Shown piece after piece: positions 27,657 through 37,406 of a DNA stretch of 64,000 nt (position 1 is the first letter of the stretch; the number at the start of each line of letters is the position of its first letter). A program made the position numbers and the translations under genes. The notes beneath the pieces were generated by a model. The model did no database searches and was not told the DNA's origin. It saw nothing but the letters and a program-made list of their open reading frames with translations. Source of the DNA: Vibrio splendidus (GTDB lineage Bacteria > Pseudomonadota > Gammaproteobacteria > Enterobacterales > Vibrionaceae); NCBI RefSeq assembly GCF_024347615.1, contig NZ_AP025508.1, positions 930,001 to 994,000 of the forward strand. Reading direction: 5' to 3'.

Positions 27657-28710
27657 CGAAATAGTTCCACAACAAACGGAAGGTGGTGAAGTACTTGATG
27701 TCTCTGGCGTGGATATCGGTTCAATCTCAGGCGATGAACGCGCTGCGATCTTGCTGCTAAGTCTAAATGAAGAAGACGCTGCTGGTATTATTCGTCACCT
27801 AGAGCCAAAGCAGGTTCAGCGTGTGGGTAGTGCAATGGCGCGAGCGACTGATCTATCCCAAGAAAAAGTGGGAGCGGTTCACCGTGCTTTCTTAGATGAT
27901 ATTCAGAAGTACACCAACATTGGTATGGGCAGTGAAGACTTCATGCGTAATGCGCTGGTCGCTGCCTTGGGTGAAGACAAGGCGAATAACCTTGTTGACC
28001 AAATCCTTCTTGGTACTGGCTCGAAAGGTTTGGACTCACTTAAGTGGATGGATCCTCGTCAGGTGGCGAGTATCATCATCAACGAGCACCCTCAGATTCA
28101 AACCATTGTGTTGTCGTACCTCGATTCTGATCAGTCGGCTGAGATTCTGTCTCAATTCCCAGAAAGAGTTCGTCTGGATCTGATGATGCGTATCGCTAAC
28201 CTTGAAGAAGTTCAACCTTCGGCTCTTGCTGAATTGAATGAAATCATGGAGAAACAGTTTGCGGGTCAAGCGGGTGCTCAAGCTGCCAAAATTGGTGGTC
28301 TGAAAGCTGCGGCTGAGATCATGAACTACATGGACAATAATGTGGAAGGTGTCTTGATGGATCAAATCCGTGATCAAGACGAAGATATGGCAACGCAGAT
28401 TCAAGATCTTATGTTTGTCTTTGAAAACCTTATTGAAGTTGATGACCAAGGTGTTCAACGACTGCTGCGTGATGTTCCACAAGACGTTCTACAGAAAGCG
28501 CTTAAAGGTGCTGATGACGGTCTACGTGAGAAGATCTTCAAGAACATGTCTAAACGTGCTGCCGATATGATGAGAGACGACATTGAGGCGATGCCGCCAG
28601 TAAAAGTCTCCGACGTGGAAGCGGCTCAAAAAGAGATATTGGGTATTGCGAGGAAGATGGCAGACAGTGGCGAGATTATGCTGTCTGGTGGCGCCGACGA
28701 GTTCCTTTAA
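27649..28710 (+). CDS. fliG: FliG, flagellar motor switch protein
   Basis: Switch-complex protein that transmits stator torque. The N-terminal domain binds FliF, the middle holds the conserved EHPQIQTIVLSYL motif, and the C-terminal domain carries the charged torque helix (LMDQIRDQDEDMATQIQDLM). The 353 residues are typical of Vibrio. It overlaps fliF by 8 bases, which suggests translational coupling. A terminator-like hairpin follows, before fliH. Confidence 0.97.
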   Translation: MANEIVPQQTEGGEVLDVSGVDIGSISGDERAAILLLSLNEEDAAGIIRHLEPKQVQRVGSAMARATDLSQEKVGAVHRAFLDDIQKYTNIGMGSEDFMRNALVAALGEDKANNLVDQILLGTGSKGLDSLKWMDPRQVASIIINEHPQIQTIVLSYLDSDQSAEILSQFPERVRLDLMMRIANLEEVQPSALAELNEIMEKQFAGQAGAQAAKIGGLKAAAEIMNYMDNNVEGVLMDQIRDQDEDMATQIQDLMFVFENLIEVDDQGVQRLLRDVPQDVLQKALKGADDGLREKIFKNMSKRAADMMRDDIEAMPPVKVSDVEAAQKEILGIARKMADSGEIMLSGGADEFL

Positions 28711-28725
28711 TACAGAAACCTCAAG

Positions 28726-28752
28726 AGCCCCACACTGTTGGGGCTTTTCTTT
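28726..28752 (+). terminator. Intrinsic terminator inside the fliE operon, between fliG and fliH
   Basis: A 7-bp G/C-rich stem (AGCCCCA at 28726-28732 with TGGGGCT at 28739-28745) has a 6-base loop and then TTTTCTTTAT. It looks like a functional terminator, yet fliHIJ follow in the same direction with no clear promoter of their own. Confidence 0.8.
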
Positions 28753-28835
28753 ATCCAATCTCGAACCCAAGATTAACTCCGTTCAACGGCTTGAATTTAC
28801 AATGCAGCTGGACGCATTCATAGATAGGTACTGAT

Positions 28836-29636
28836 ATGTCAGGTGATAGAAAACGCGGCTTCCTTCGCCCTGAAGAAGATAATACGGTTGCCCAACCTCA
28901 GAAATGGGGGTTGCCTGACTACACCTCTGATGTGAATAAACAAGCCAAAGAAACGGCCTTTAATTACGATCCTAGTTGGATGCCGACGGTTGAAGAAGCC
29001 ATTGAAGACGAAGAGCTTGTTCTGACTGAAGAGCAAATCGAACTGATTAAGCAAGGTGCTTATCAGGAAGGGCTTCATCAAGGCCAAGAAGCTGGCTTTA
29101 AACAGGGTTACGAAAAAGGGAAAGAAGAAGGGTTTGCTGCAGGCCACGAAGAAGGCAACCAAGCCGGCAAGCTTGAAGGCGTGACTGCTGGTCAAGAGTA
29201 CATTCAGCAGCAAGTTGCCATCTTTATGGGGCTAGCCAACCAGTTTGCTCAACCGTTAGAGCTGATGAACGCTCAGGTAGAGAAGCAATTGGTGGACATG
29301 GTACTGACCATGGTCAAAGAAGTGGTTCATGTTGAAGTGCAAACCAACCCACAAATCATATTAGATACCGTCAAAGAGTCGGTCGAGTCGTTGCCGATCT
29401 CAGGTCATGCGATCACATTGAAGCTTAATCCCGAAGACGTCGCGATTATTCGTTCTGCGTATGGCGAAACTGAATTGGATTGCCGCAATTGGACGTTAGT
29501 TGCAGAGCCGGCTCTCAACCGTGGGGACGTACAAATCGAAGCGGGTGAGTCGAGCGTTAACTACCGCATGGAAGACCGTGTGAAAAACGTCATTCAAAAC
29601 TTCTGTGGCGCAAACCGTCATCAGGGCCATGAGTAA
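28836..29636 (+). CDS. fliH: FliH, regulator of the flagellar export ATPase
   Basis: Holds FliI at the export gate and regulates its activity. Its 266 residues include a run of GxxxG-type repeats at about residues 70-118 ([18 protein letters not shown] and onwards), a hallmark of FliH. A C-terminal vacuolar-ATPase-peripheral-stalk-like domain follows. The stop overlaps the fliI start as TAATG. Confidence 0.95.
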   Translation: MSGDRKRGFLRPEEDNTVAQPQKWGLPDYTSDVNKQAKETAFNYDPSWMPTVEEAIEDEELVLTEEQIELIKQGAYQEGLHQGQEAGFKQGYEKGKEEGFAAGHEEGNQAGKLEGVTAGQEYIQQQVAIFMGLANQFAQPLELMNAQVEKQLVDMVLTMVKEVVHVEVQTNPQIILDTVKESVESLPISGHAITLKLNPEDVAIIRSAYGETELDCRNWTLVAEPALNRGDVQIEAGESSVNYRMEDRVKNVIQNFCGANRHQGHE

Positions 29637-30955
29637 TGCTCGAATTAGCAAATCGTCTTAGCCAATACAAAGTCGAAGGGCTAAAATCGCGACCAATTGC
29701 CTCAGGTAAGTTAGTACGCGTTGTTGGCTTAACGCTTGAAGCGACCGGTTGTAAAGCACCCATCGGCAGCCTGTGTTTAGTAGAAACCATGTCTGGTCAG
29801 ATGGAGGCCGAAGTCGTCGGCTTCTCTGGCGATAACTTGTTTTTGATGCCGAGTGAACAAATCACTGGGATATTACCTGGCGCTCGTGTGACCCCCGTGA
29901 CCACTGAAAGCGGTATCCCTGTCGGAATGGAATTGCTTGGTCGAGTGATCGACGGGGTGGGTAATCCACTTGATGGGCTAGGTCCAATCTATACCGAACA
30001 ACGCGCTTCATTTAATGCTGAGCCAATCAACCCTTTAGCTCGAAAACCGATTTCTGAACCGCTCGATGTCGGCTTGAAGGCCATAAACGGCTTGCTGACG
30101 GTAGGTAAAGGTCAGCGTATTGGTCTGTTTGCTGGTTCCGGTGTCGGTAAGTCGGTCACGCTCGGGATGATGACTCGAGGCACGACCGCGCAAGTGGTGG
30201 TGGTAGGTCTAATCGGTGAGCGTGGACGAGAAGTTAAAGAATTTATTGAAGAGATTCTTGGCGAAGATGGACGTAAACGATCTGTGGTGGTCGCTGCTCC
30301 TGCGGATTCATCGCCACTGATGCGATTGAAAGGTTGCCAAACTGCACTGGCTGTAGCTGAGTACTTCCGCGACCAAGGTTTAGATGTTCTTTTATTAATG
30401 GATTCATTGACCCGTTTTGCTCAGGCTCAGCGTGAAATTGCTTTGTCTGTGGGTGAGCCGCCAGCAACCAAAGGTTATCCGCCATCAGTCTTCGCCAAGC
30501 TTCCTGCGCTGGTGGAACGTGCGGGTAACGGCAACGATGAACAAGGTTCTATCACGGCTTTCTTTACCGTTTTAACTGAAGGTGATGACTTACAAGACCC
30601 GATTGCCGATGCGTCAAGAGCGATTCTTGATGGTCACATTGTTTTATCGCGTGAGATGGCCGATGCCGGACATTATCCTGCGATTGATGTTGAGAAATCC
30701 GTCAGTCGTGTTATGCCGCAAATCACCACCGAAGAACATGTATTGATGTCGAAAGCGGTGCGCCAAGTACTGTCTATCTGTCGTAAAAACCAAGATTTGG
30801 TATCGATTGGCGCTTACAAACCGGGGACTGATCCTGCTATTGATAGTGCCTTCACCTTGAAACCGAGGTTGGATGAGTACCTACAGCAAAAAATGAAAGA
30901 AACGGTTCCCTATGACATGTGTGTCAACATGTTGAAACATGTATTGGGTGGCTAA
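29636..30955 (+). CDS. fliI: FliI, flagellar export ATPase
   Basis: F1-beta-like ATPase that drives delivery of substrates to the export gate. Walker A GSGVGKS is at residues 167-173, Walker B is in [14 protein letters not shown], and the family ending [13 protein letters not shown] is present. The 439 residues match the family. Its start overlaps the fliH stop by one base, so the two are translationally coupled. Confidence 0.97.
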   Translation: MLELANRLSQYKVEGLKSRPIASGKLVRVVGLTLEATGCKAPIGSLCLVETMSGQMEAEVVGFSGDNLFLMPSEQITGILPGARVTPVTTESGIPVGMELLGRVIDGVGNPLDGLGPIYTEQRASFNAEPINPLARKPISEPLDVGLKAINGLLTVGKGQRIGLFAGSGVGKSVTLGMMTRGTTAQVVVVGLIGERGREVKEFIEEILGEDGRKRSVVVAAPADSSPLMRLKGCQTALAVAEYFRDQGLDVLLLMDSLTRFAQAQREIALSVGEPPATKGYPPSVFAKLPALVERAGNGNDEQGSITAFFTVLTEGDDLQDPIADASRAILDGHIVLSREMADAGHYPAIDVEKSVSRVMPQITTEEHVLMSKAVRQVLSICRKNQDLVSIGAYKPGTDPAIDSAFTLKPRLDEYLQQKMKETVPYDMCVNMLKHVLGG

Positions 30956-30974
30956 CGAATGAATAAGGTTAGTC

Positions 30975-31412
30975 ATGGATAACGCATTAGAATTTTTGCT
31001 CGACCAAGCCAAGGATCAAGAGAACCAAGCCGTACTCGCGCTCAACAAAGCGAATTCAGAGCTTCAAGGTTACTATGAGCAGGTCGCTCAGATTGAAAAG
31101 TACCGACTTGATTACTGTCAGCAACTTATTGACCGCGGAAAAGCAGGACTCACAGCGAGTCAGTACGGTCACTTGAACCGTTTTTTAACTCAACTAGATG
31201 AAACATTATCTAAACAGAGAGAAGCGGAGCATCATTTTAAAAACCAAGTCGACAACTGCCAAAACTACTGGATGGAGCTACGTAAAAAGCGTAAATCCTA
31301 CGAGTGGTTGATGGAGAAAAAACAGAAAGAGAAGGCAAAGCTGCAAGATCAACGAGAACAAAAGCAAATGGATGAGTTCTCGACGCTGATGTATGGCCGA
31401 AAGAAGATGTGA
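30975..31412 (+). CDS. fliJ: FliJ, flagellar export chaperone
   Basis: Small, highly charged coiled-coil protein of 145 residues, the stalk-like partner of FliI. It is almost entirely helical with Lys/Gln/Glu-rich heptads and ends in EKQKMDEF-like charged sequence. It closes the fliEFGHIJ group. The next gene, fliK, has a candidate sigma54 promoter of its own. Confidence 0.93.
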   Translation: MDNALEFLLDQAKDQENQAVLALNKANSELQGYYEQVAQIEKYRLDYCQQLIDRGKAGLTASQYGHLNRFLTQLDETLSKQREAEHHFKNQVDNCQNYWMELRKKRKSYEWLMEKKQKEKAKLQDQREQKQMDEFSTLMYGRKKM

Positions 31413-31468
31413 TCCTAAGCCCTGAATGACGAAGGTGTTGCCGTTCAGATTGTGAGAACAGAACTAAT

Positions 31469-31484
31469 AGGCATGTTTCTTGCT
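31469..31484 (+). promoter_or_regulatory. Candidate sigma54 promoter for fliKLMNOPQR-flhB
   Basis: AGGCAT-GTTTC-TTGCT has the GG and GC doublets 12 bases apart, and lies 111 bases before fliK in the only sizeable gap between fliJ and flhA. The -24 half is weaker than in the fliE and flgK promoters. Confidence 0.6.
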
Positions 31485-31594
31485 CCGTTTTATATAAAAT
31501 TGCGCGTTATGCCCAGCAAAGGCATGAAAAGCACCCGACTTTCTTTTTGTTGTCCGATTTATGGCAGCAAAGCTAGTAGATAGAGCTTGTATAT

Positions 31595-33694
31595 ATGAAT
31601 GTTAGCCTTTCCTCAAATTCAGCGACCAACAAAACGTCATCGTTGTTGGACACCGGTTCTGCCTCTTCAAAGATAGAAGAGACCGGCGACTCTAAAGGTT
31701 TCTTAGAGTCTTTTAAAGAAGCGCTAGGCTTTGAAGAAAGTGACAGCAAAGCGGCAGTAAAAGACACTGATGACGCCCCAAAATCAGACGAAAAACAGAC
31801 CTCTGCGGAAGACGAAGTATCGGCTGAAAAGACTAAAGGTGGTTCAACTGAGTCTAAGATCGCTGATGAGGCTAGCGAAGCTCAAACCAAGCAAGCTAAA
31901 GCAGCGACGGATGTTGAAAATACGGCTACTAGCAACGCAGCTACTGAACATACGTCTGAACTAAATTCACCGTCGAGCGATAAAGCCTCGTCGAAACCGT
32001 CTGATGACGATACCTTGGCTGCGGCTCAGCCCAAAGATGATTCTGATACACAATCCGCAGAGCTGAATGCTCAGGGGGCATCTCAAGCTAGTGCTGCGAT
32101 GAGTGAAGGCAATAAATTGCTTGGTCAGTTGGACGAGGCAAACAAAACACTGAATCAGCCTGACAACGGCAAAGGCTTGCCTCAGCAAGTGAAGGCCGAT
32201 GAAGCTCAAGGCAAGATTGTAGGTGCGACTGCTGTGGGCGTTCTTGCGACCGACACCGTGGGTAAACCGGCACAACAAATCAATGCAGTAAACCAAGAAA
32301 ACGGTCTTGAGGTCGATTCTGAAATTGCCGTGCTTACTGGAGGTAAGGGTGTTTCACAGTTGACTGATGATGAAATTCGACAGTTGATGGATAAAGGCGT
32401 CACTCCAGAACAAATTGAAGCGAGTATGAGCCGAGAGTTGCGCCAAAAGAACGCGGCCAGTGCGGTTGCTGCCGATCAGAGTCAAGCACTCTCAGCAGCG
32501 GATATGGAACTTGCAAAACAGGTTGATGCCCATACCAAAGCGTTAAACCAATTGAATGGACAGATCGAATCAGAACAGTCTGTTGTCGATGGTCTGGTTC
32601 AAAAGCAACAAAGTGGCGCTAAGTTGACGGTCGATGAGCAAGCTGCGCTGGCTCAAGCAACCTCTAACTTAGAAGTCTTGAATCAACAGCTAACCAATGT
32701 TCAACAGCAAGCAACGGCTTTACTAAGCCAAGATCCGAACGTGAACAGCATACCCGGTGAACCCACCGCTATTGATTGGGACAACACTGATTCAAATGAA
32801 GCCAAAGCCTTAGCCGCGGTGGCATCAACAGCGGCAGTAGCGACTGCTGCACAACAAGTATCAGCGCAGGCCGCTTCTCAATCAGCAAATAATGCTCTTA
32901 CGGATAAGGCGGCAATGCTGCACGCCAATAATGCGCATGCGGCTCAACAGGCAGCGGCTCAGCAATTACAACAAGGGAATGCCGCTCCAATGCAGCAGCA
33001 AGCGGCTTTAGACCCAAGCTTAACGGCACAAAGCCTAGCGATGAATGCAACGCCAGCGGCCACAAAAGCAAGCTCGACTGACGCGCTTCTTAAAGCGGGC
33101 GCTGGTGCCGCTGCATTGTCTGGTTTGGGTAAAGCGGGTGCTAAAGAAGATTCTAAAGATTCGACCTTGGCCCAGCAGATCGCTTCTGCGGCTGGCGCAC
33201 AAGGTACAGCAACGGTTGGTTCAGCACCTACACGAGCTGAAATTCAAGCTGCTCAACAAGCGCCTTTACAGCTCACCAAAGAGCTAGCCAATGAGCAGGT
33301 CGCGGAAAAAGTCCAAATGATGATGTCTAAGAACCTCAAGAACTTGGACATTCGTCTCGATCCACCAGAATTGGGTCAGATGAAAATACGCATGACCATG
33401 AATAATGATGTGGCGAACGTGCACTTTACGGTTAGTAATCAACAGGCAAGAGAGGTGATTGAACAAACCTTACCTCGCTTGAGGGAGATGCTTGCTCAAC
33501 AAGGCCTACAACTAGCCGATTCGTCAGTTCAGCAACAGAGCTCTGGTCAGGGACAGGATAGATACAACAATGGTGAGCAACAATCCGGCACTAACCGCAC
33601 AAATGATGGGCAAGGTGATGAAAACCTTGATAGTGGCAGCAATCTTGAATTGAATGTCGCATCAAAGCGTGATGGAATTAGTTATTATGCCTAA
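31595..33694 (+). CDS. fliK: FliK, hook-length control protein
   Basis: Molecular ruler secreted during hook growth that triggers the switch of export specificity through FlhB. Its 699 residues are long. The N-terminal 550 or so are low-complexity, Ser/Ala/Gln/Glu-rich and poorly conserved, as expected for the ruler. The C-terminal Flg_hook domain (about 560-650) has NLDIRLDPPELGQMKIRM and VHFTVSNQQAREVIEQTLP. A 20-base tandem repeat follows the stop. Confidence 0.94.
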   Translation: MNVSLSSNSATNKTSSLLDTGSASSKIEETGDSKGFLESFKEALGFEESDSKAAVKDTDDAPKSDEKQTSAEDEVSAEKTKGGSTESKIADEASEAQTKQAKAATDVENTATSNAATEHTSELNSPSSDKASSKPSDDDTLAAAQPKDDSDTQSAELNAQGASQASAAMSEGNKLLGQLDEANKTLNQPDNGKGLPQQVKADEAQGKIVGATAVGVLATDTVGKPAQQINAVNQENGLEVDSEIAVLTGGKGVSQLTDDEIRQLMDKGVTPEQIEASMSRELRQKNAASAVAADQSQALSAADMELAKQVDAHTKALNQLNGQIESEQSVVDGLVQKQQSGAKLTVDEQAALAQATSNLEVLNQQLTNVQQQATALLSQDPNVNSIPGEPTAIDWDNTDSNEAKALAAVASTAAVATAAQQVSAQAASQSANNALTDKAAMLHANNAHAAQQAAAQQLQQGNAAPMQQQAALDPSLTAQSLAMNATPAATKASSTDALLKAGAGAAALSGLGKAGAKEDSKDSTLAQQIASAAGAQGTATVGSAPTRAEIQAAQQAPLQLTKELANEQVAEKVQMMMSKNLKNLDIRLDPPELGQMKIRMTMNNDVANVHFTVSNQQAREVIEQTLPRLREMLAQQGLQLADSSVQQQSSGQGQDRYNNGEQQSGTNRTNDGQGDENLDSGSNLELNVASKRDGISYYA

Positions 33695-33715
33695 TATCAG
33701 GCTAAGAACGCTTGG

Positions 33716-33806
33716 TTGATAGATAGAACCATCAGTTAATAGAAAGTACTGTTAGTTAATAGAAAGAACCGTCAGTTAATCGAAAGAACAGGAAGTTAGA
33801 GTAAAG
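33716..33806 (+). repeat. 20-base tandem repeat in the fliK-fliL spacer
   Basis: Three near-identical 20-base units (33731-33750, 33751-33770, 33771-33790), each with an AGTTAAT-GAAAG core, are flanked by a partial unit on either side. The last partial unit runs up to the fliL start. Confidence 0.85.
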
Positions 33807-33807
33807 T

Positions 33808-34296
33808 ATGGCAGAAGAACAAGATGCACCTAAAGGGAAGAGCAAGCTCCTTATCATCATTATAGCGGTAGTCGTTTTGCTGCTTGGCATAGGTGGTGCG
33901 CTGTTCTTTTTCTTAGGCTCCGATGATAGTGCCTCTGAATCTCAGTCTCAGCCAGCCACCGCAGTGGTCGCAGCAGAGCCTGTCATGTATGTTAATATTC
34001 CTCAGCCTTTCTTGTTTAATGTGACGGGGGATAAAAAAGATCGCCTAGTTCAGATAAAAGCACAGCTGATGGTACGTGGCAGTAAGAATGAAGACCTCGC
34101 ACGTTACCACTCTCCACTCGTAGAAAGTACGCTACTGGCCACGTTCGCTTCGGCAACGGTCGATCAATTACGCTCACCCACTGGGCGAATTGAACTGCGT
34201 GACAAGGCAACTGAAGATATTAAAGCAAGTCTGGCTCAAGCTGTTGGCCAGCCTGTGATTGAAAAAGTGTTATTCACTGACTTCGTAATTCAATAG
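33808..34296 (+). CDS. fliL: FliL, flagellar basal-body associated protein
   Basis: Inner-membrane protein associated with stator units. It has 162 residues: a short cytoplasmic N-terminus, one membrane segment (LLIIIIAVVVLLLGIGGALF, about residues 14-33), an Ala/Ser/Gln linker and a periplasmic FliL domain ending VIEKVLFTDFVIQ. It sits in the usual slot between fliK and fliM, 7 bases before fliM. Confidence 0.95.
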   Translation: MAEEQDAPKGKSKLLIIIIAVVVLLLGIGGALFFFLGSDDSASESQSQPATAVVAAEPVMYVNIPQPFLFNVTGDKKDRLVQIKAQLMVRGSKNEDLARYHSPLVESTLLATFASATVDQLRSPTGRIELRDKATEDIKASLAQAVGQPVIEKVLFTDFVIQ

Positions 34297-34303
34297 GTAA
34301 TTT

Positions 34304-35347
34304 GTGACCGATTTATTAAGCCAAGACGAAATTGATGCGCTATTGCATGGCGTTGATGATGTTGAAGAAGTTGAAGATGTCTTAGAAACCGAGAATGACA
34401 GTGCAGTCAATTTCGACTTCTCATCTCAAGATCGAATCGTCCGTGGTCGAATGCCGACCCTTGAACTTATTAACGAGCGCTTCGCACGTCATATGCGAAT
34501 CAGTTTGTTCAATATGTTACGTAAAACGGCTGAAGTGTCGATCAATGGCGTACAAATGATGAAGTTTGGTGAGTACCAAAACACATTGTATGTACCCACC
34601 AGTTTAAACATGGTTCGTTTCCGCCCGTTGAAAGGTACGGCGCTGATCACTATGGAAGCACGCCTTGTATTTATTCTTGTAGAAAACTTTTTCGGTGGTG
34701 ACGGCCGTTTCCACGCCAAGATTGAAGGCCGTGAATTCACGCCAACAGAAAGACGAATTATTCAGTTACTGCTGAAAATTGTTTTTGAAGATTACAAAGA
34801 AGCTTGGTCTCCAGTGATGGGGGTTGAGTTTGAATACTTGGATTCTGAAGTGAACCCAAGCATGGCGAACATTGTGAGCCCAACCGAAGTGATTGTTGTA
34901 AGTTCATTCCACATTGAAGTGGATGGCGGTGGTGGTGATTTCCACGTCGTGATGCCTTATTCCATGGTTGAGCCGATTCGTGAATTGCTTGATGCCGGTG
35001 TTCAATCAGACAAAATGGAAACCGACGTTCGTTGGAGCACCGCGCTGCGTGATGAAATCATGGATGTGCCAGTCAATTTTCGCGTGAACTTGTTAGAGCA
35101 AGATATTTCCCTGCGTGATTTGATGGAGCTGCGCCCAGGGGATGTCATTCCCATGAATATGCCTGAACACGCGACGATGTTTGTCGAAGAACTGCCGACT
35201 TATCGTGTGAAAATGGGGCGTTCTGGTGAGAAGCTCGCGGTACAGATTTCGGAAAAAATTCAAAGACCGCATGTGGTCAAAACTGATCTCGCTTTTCTAG
35301 GCAAAGACCTAATGTCTGAGCTCGAAAACAGCGATGATGACGAATAG
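34304..35347 (+). CDS. fliM: FliM, flagellar motor switch protein
   Basis: Switch protein that binds phosphorylated CheY. The N-terminal peptide LLSQDEIDALLHG is the CheY-P docking site. The CheC-like middle domain and a C-terminal SpoA domain follow. The 347 residues start at GTG. It is cotranscribed with fliL and fliN. Confidence 0.97.
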   Translation: MTDLLSQDEIDALLHGVDDVEEVEDVLETENDSAVNFDFSSQDRIVRGRMPTLELINERFARHMRISLFNMLRKTAEVSINGVQMMKFGEYQNTLYVPTSLNMVRFRPLKGTALITMEARLVFILVENFFGGDGRFHAKIEGREFTPTERRIIQLLLKIVFEDYKEAWSPVMGVEFEYLDSEVNPSMANIVSPTEVIVVSSFHIEVDGGGGDFHVVMPYSMVEPIRELLDAGVQSDKMETDVRWSTALRDEIMDVPVNFRVNLLEQDISLRDLMELRPGDVIPMNMPEHATMFVEELPTYRVKMGRSGEKLAVQISEKIQRPHVVKTDLAFLGKDLMSELENSDDDE

Positions 35348-35376
35348 CAAAATAGATAAAAGTATAGGAATTGGTA

Positions 35377-35787
35377 ATGGAACCTAGTGAAGATCAAAAG
35401 CTAGCAGACGAATGGGCTGCAGCACTTGGTGAAGACCCTTTAGCACCGTCAATTGATGTTGATGATGTGCTTGCGGCACCACTTGATGAGCTAACTGATT
35501 CATCGTCTCCGATTTCTGAAGATGAGCGTCGTAAACTGGATACCATCATGGACATCCCAGTGACTATCTCGATGGAAGTTGGCCGTTCTCAGATCAGTAT
35601 CCGTAACTTACTTCAATTGAACCAAGGTTCGGTTGTAGAGCTCGATAGAATTGCTGGTGAGTCACTAGACGTGATGGTTAACGGTACTCTGATTGCTCAC
35701 GGAGAAGTGGTTGTGGTGAACGACAAATTTGGTATTCGTTTGACTGACGTAATTAGCCAAACAGAACGAATTAAGAAGTTACGTTAA
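35377..35787 (+). CDS. fliN: FliN, flagellar motor switch protein
   Basis: C-ring protein of 136 residues, which also helps dock FliH/FliI. The start is taken at ATG 35377; an in-frame TTG lies 6 bases upstream. The acidic N-terminus is followed by a SpoA domain with DIPVTISMEVGRSQISIRNL and GTLIAHGEVVVVNDKFGIRL. The stop overlaps the fliO start by one base. Confidence 0.95.
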   Translation: MEPSEDQKLADEWAAALGEDPLAPSIDVDDVLAAPLDELTDSSSPISEDERRKLDTIMDIPVTISMEVGRSQISIRNLLQLNQGSVVELDRIAGESLDVMVNGTLIAHGEVVVVNDKFGIRLTDVISQTERIKKLR

Positions 35788-36203
35788 TGCGCTTTTCGCC
35801 AAAAAGATTGGTGGGCTCGTCTCGCGGAACATTGGGAATAGGGCTGTTGTCTACGCCTTCTATTGCCTTTGCTGCGCCTCCTTCTCTTGATTTAGCGACC
35901 ACTTTTGGGTCGCTGATTTTCGTTATCGCCTTCATCTTATTTATTGCTTGGTTACTCAAGCGAATGCAAGTGCCTGCGATGTCGAATCAACAAGGTTTGG
36001 CTATTGTTAGGCAAATTCCTGTTGGCACTAAAGAACGCATTGCGATTGTGCAAGCAGGTGATGAACAGTTCTTAGTCGGCATTACCACACAGTCGATTCA
36101 GCTGATCTCTAAGCTCGATAAACCTCTTACTCAGGAGATGCTGGAAAAAAGTACATTTTCAAGTCAGCTTTCCCAGCTAATTAAAAAAGATGCAAACAAG
36201 TAA
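35787..36203 (+). CDS. fliO: FliO, flagellar export apparatus assembly protein
   Basis: Small membrane protein that helps assemble the FliP ring. It has 138 residues: a cleavable-looking N-terminal hydrophobic segment, a second segment near 48-67 ([20 protein letters not shown]) and a cytoplasmic domain with [19 protein letters not shown]. It overlaps fliN by one base and fliP by 14 bases. Confidence 0.92.
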   Translation: MRFSPKRLVGSSRGTLGIGLLSTPSIAFAAPPSLDLATTFGSLIFVIAFILFIAWLLKRMQVPAMSNQQGLAIVRQIPVGTKERIAIVQAGDEQFLVGITTQSIQLISKLDKPLTQEMLEKSTFSSQLSQLIKKDANK

Positions 36204-37119
36204 CGGACTTTTCACCTCATCTTACCTTTGCCAAATCGGATCTTTTCGAGCGGTAAAAGCGTTGTTGGTTCAGCTCATCCTCCTCTGTTCTTTAGTGTTC
36301 AGTGTGTCGGTATTTGCACAGGCAGAAGATGGCACCGTCATTCCAGCGAATACAGCAGGCTCAGAGTCGGTTACCATCAGCACGATGGAACAAGATCAAG
36401 CTAAATCGCAAACCATGACGACTGGTAGTTTAACGGGCAATGGTGGTGGCATTCCTGCCTTTACCATGACCACCAACGCCAATGGCGGTGAAGACTACTC
36501 GATCAATTTACAGATATTGGCTCTAATGACCATGCTTGGCTTCTTGCCGGCAATGGTAATTTTGATGACGTCGTTCACCCGTATTGTGGTGGTGATGTCG
36601 ATTTTGCGTCAGGCAATGGGTCTCCAACAAACGCCTTCAAACCAAGTGATTATTGGTATCGCGATATTTTTGACCTTTTTCATCATGTCACCAGTGATCA
36701 ATCAAGTGAATGAGCAAGCGGTTCAGCCTTATCTCAATGAACAAATATCGGCACGACAGGCGTTCGACGTTGCCCAAGGCCCGATCAAGTCTTTCATGCT
36801 CAAACAAACCCGAATCAAAGATCTAGAAACCTTTGTTGAGATCTCGGGTGCGGAAGTGACTAACCCTGAAGATGTTTCCATGGCAGTTTTGATTCCAGCG
36901 TTTATCACATCGGAGTTGAAAACGGCTTTCCAAATCGGCTTTATGCTGTTCTTACCTTTCTTAATCATCGACTTGGTGGTCGCCTCGGTATTGATGGCTA
37001 TGGGTATGATGATGTTGTCACCGATGATTGTATCGTTACCATTTAAGTTGATGTTGTTCGTCCTTGTTGATGGTTGGAACTTGATACTCTCCACTCTCGC
37101 CGGCAGTTTTGCCTTGTAG
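36190..37119 (+). CDS. fliP: FliP, flagellar export gate protein
   Basis: Core of the FliPQR export gate. It has 309 residues with a signal peptide ending near VFAQA, then about 60 extra polar residues before the conserved first membrane segment. The conserved part includes [35 protein letters not shown] and [20 protein letters not shown]. Salmonella FliP has about 245 residues, and the difference is this periplasmic N-terminal linker. The start overlaps fliO, and later starts with good ribosome sites were not seen. Confidence 0.94.
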   Translation: MQTSNGLFTSSYLCQIGSFRAVKALLVQLILLCSLVFSVSVFAQAEDGTVIPANTAGSESVTISTMEQDQAKSQTMTTGSLTGNGGGIPAFTMTTNANGGEDYSINLQILALMTMLGFLPAMVILMTSFTRIVVVMSILRQAMGLQQTPSNQVIIGIAIFLTFFIMSPVINQVNEQAVQPYLNEQISARQAFDVAQGPIKSFMLKQTRIKDLETFVEISGAEVTNPEDVSMAVLIPAFITSELKTAFQIGFMLFLPFLIIDLVVASVLMAMGMMMLSPMIVSLPFKLMLFVLVDGWNLILSTLAGSFAL

Positions 37120-37130
37120 CTGGGGGAATA

Positions 37131-37400
37131 ATGAATCCTGAAATATTCGTAGAGTTGTTCCGAGATGCACTTTGGATGGTACTGATAATGGTATGTGCCA
37201 TTATTATTCCTAGCCTATTGATTGGTTTAGTCGTAGCGGTTTTCCAAGCTGCGACGTCTATCAACGAACAAACATTGAGTTTCCTACCGCGTTTGATCGT
37301 GACGTTATTGGCGTTGATGATGTTTGCTCACTGGATGACTCAGATGATGATGGAGTTTTTTTTCGAACTCATCGAACGCTTACCGCAAGTTCTGTATTAA
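37131..37400 (+). CDS. fliQ: FliQ, flagellar export gate protein
   Basis: Two-helix membrane protein of 89 residues in the export gate. ATG 37131 is chosen because GGGGGAA lies just upstream and family members begin MNPEIFVELFRDAL; an earlier in-frame ATG would overlap fliP by 46 bases. The second helix region contains INEQTLSFLPRLIVTLLAL, typical of FliQ. Confidence 0.95.
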   Translation: MNPEIFVELFRDALWMVLIMVCAIIIPSLLIGLVVAVFQAATSINEQTLSFLPRLIVTLLALMMFAHWMTQMMMEFFFELIERLPQVLY

Positions 37401-37406
37401 ACCTAT

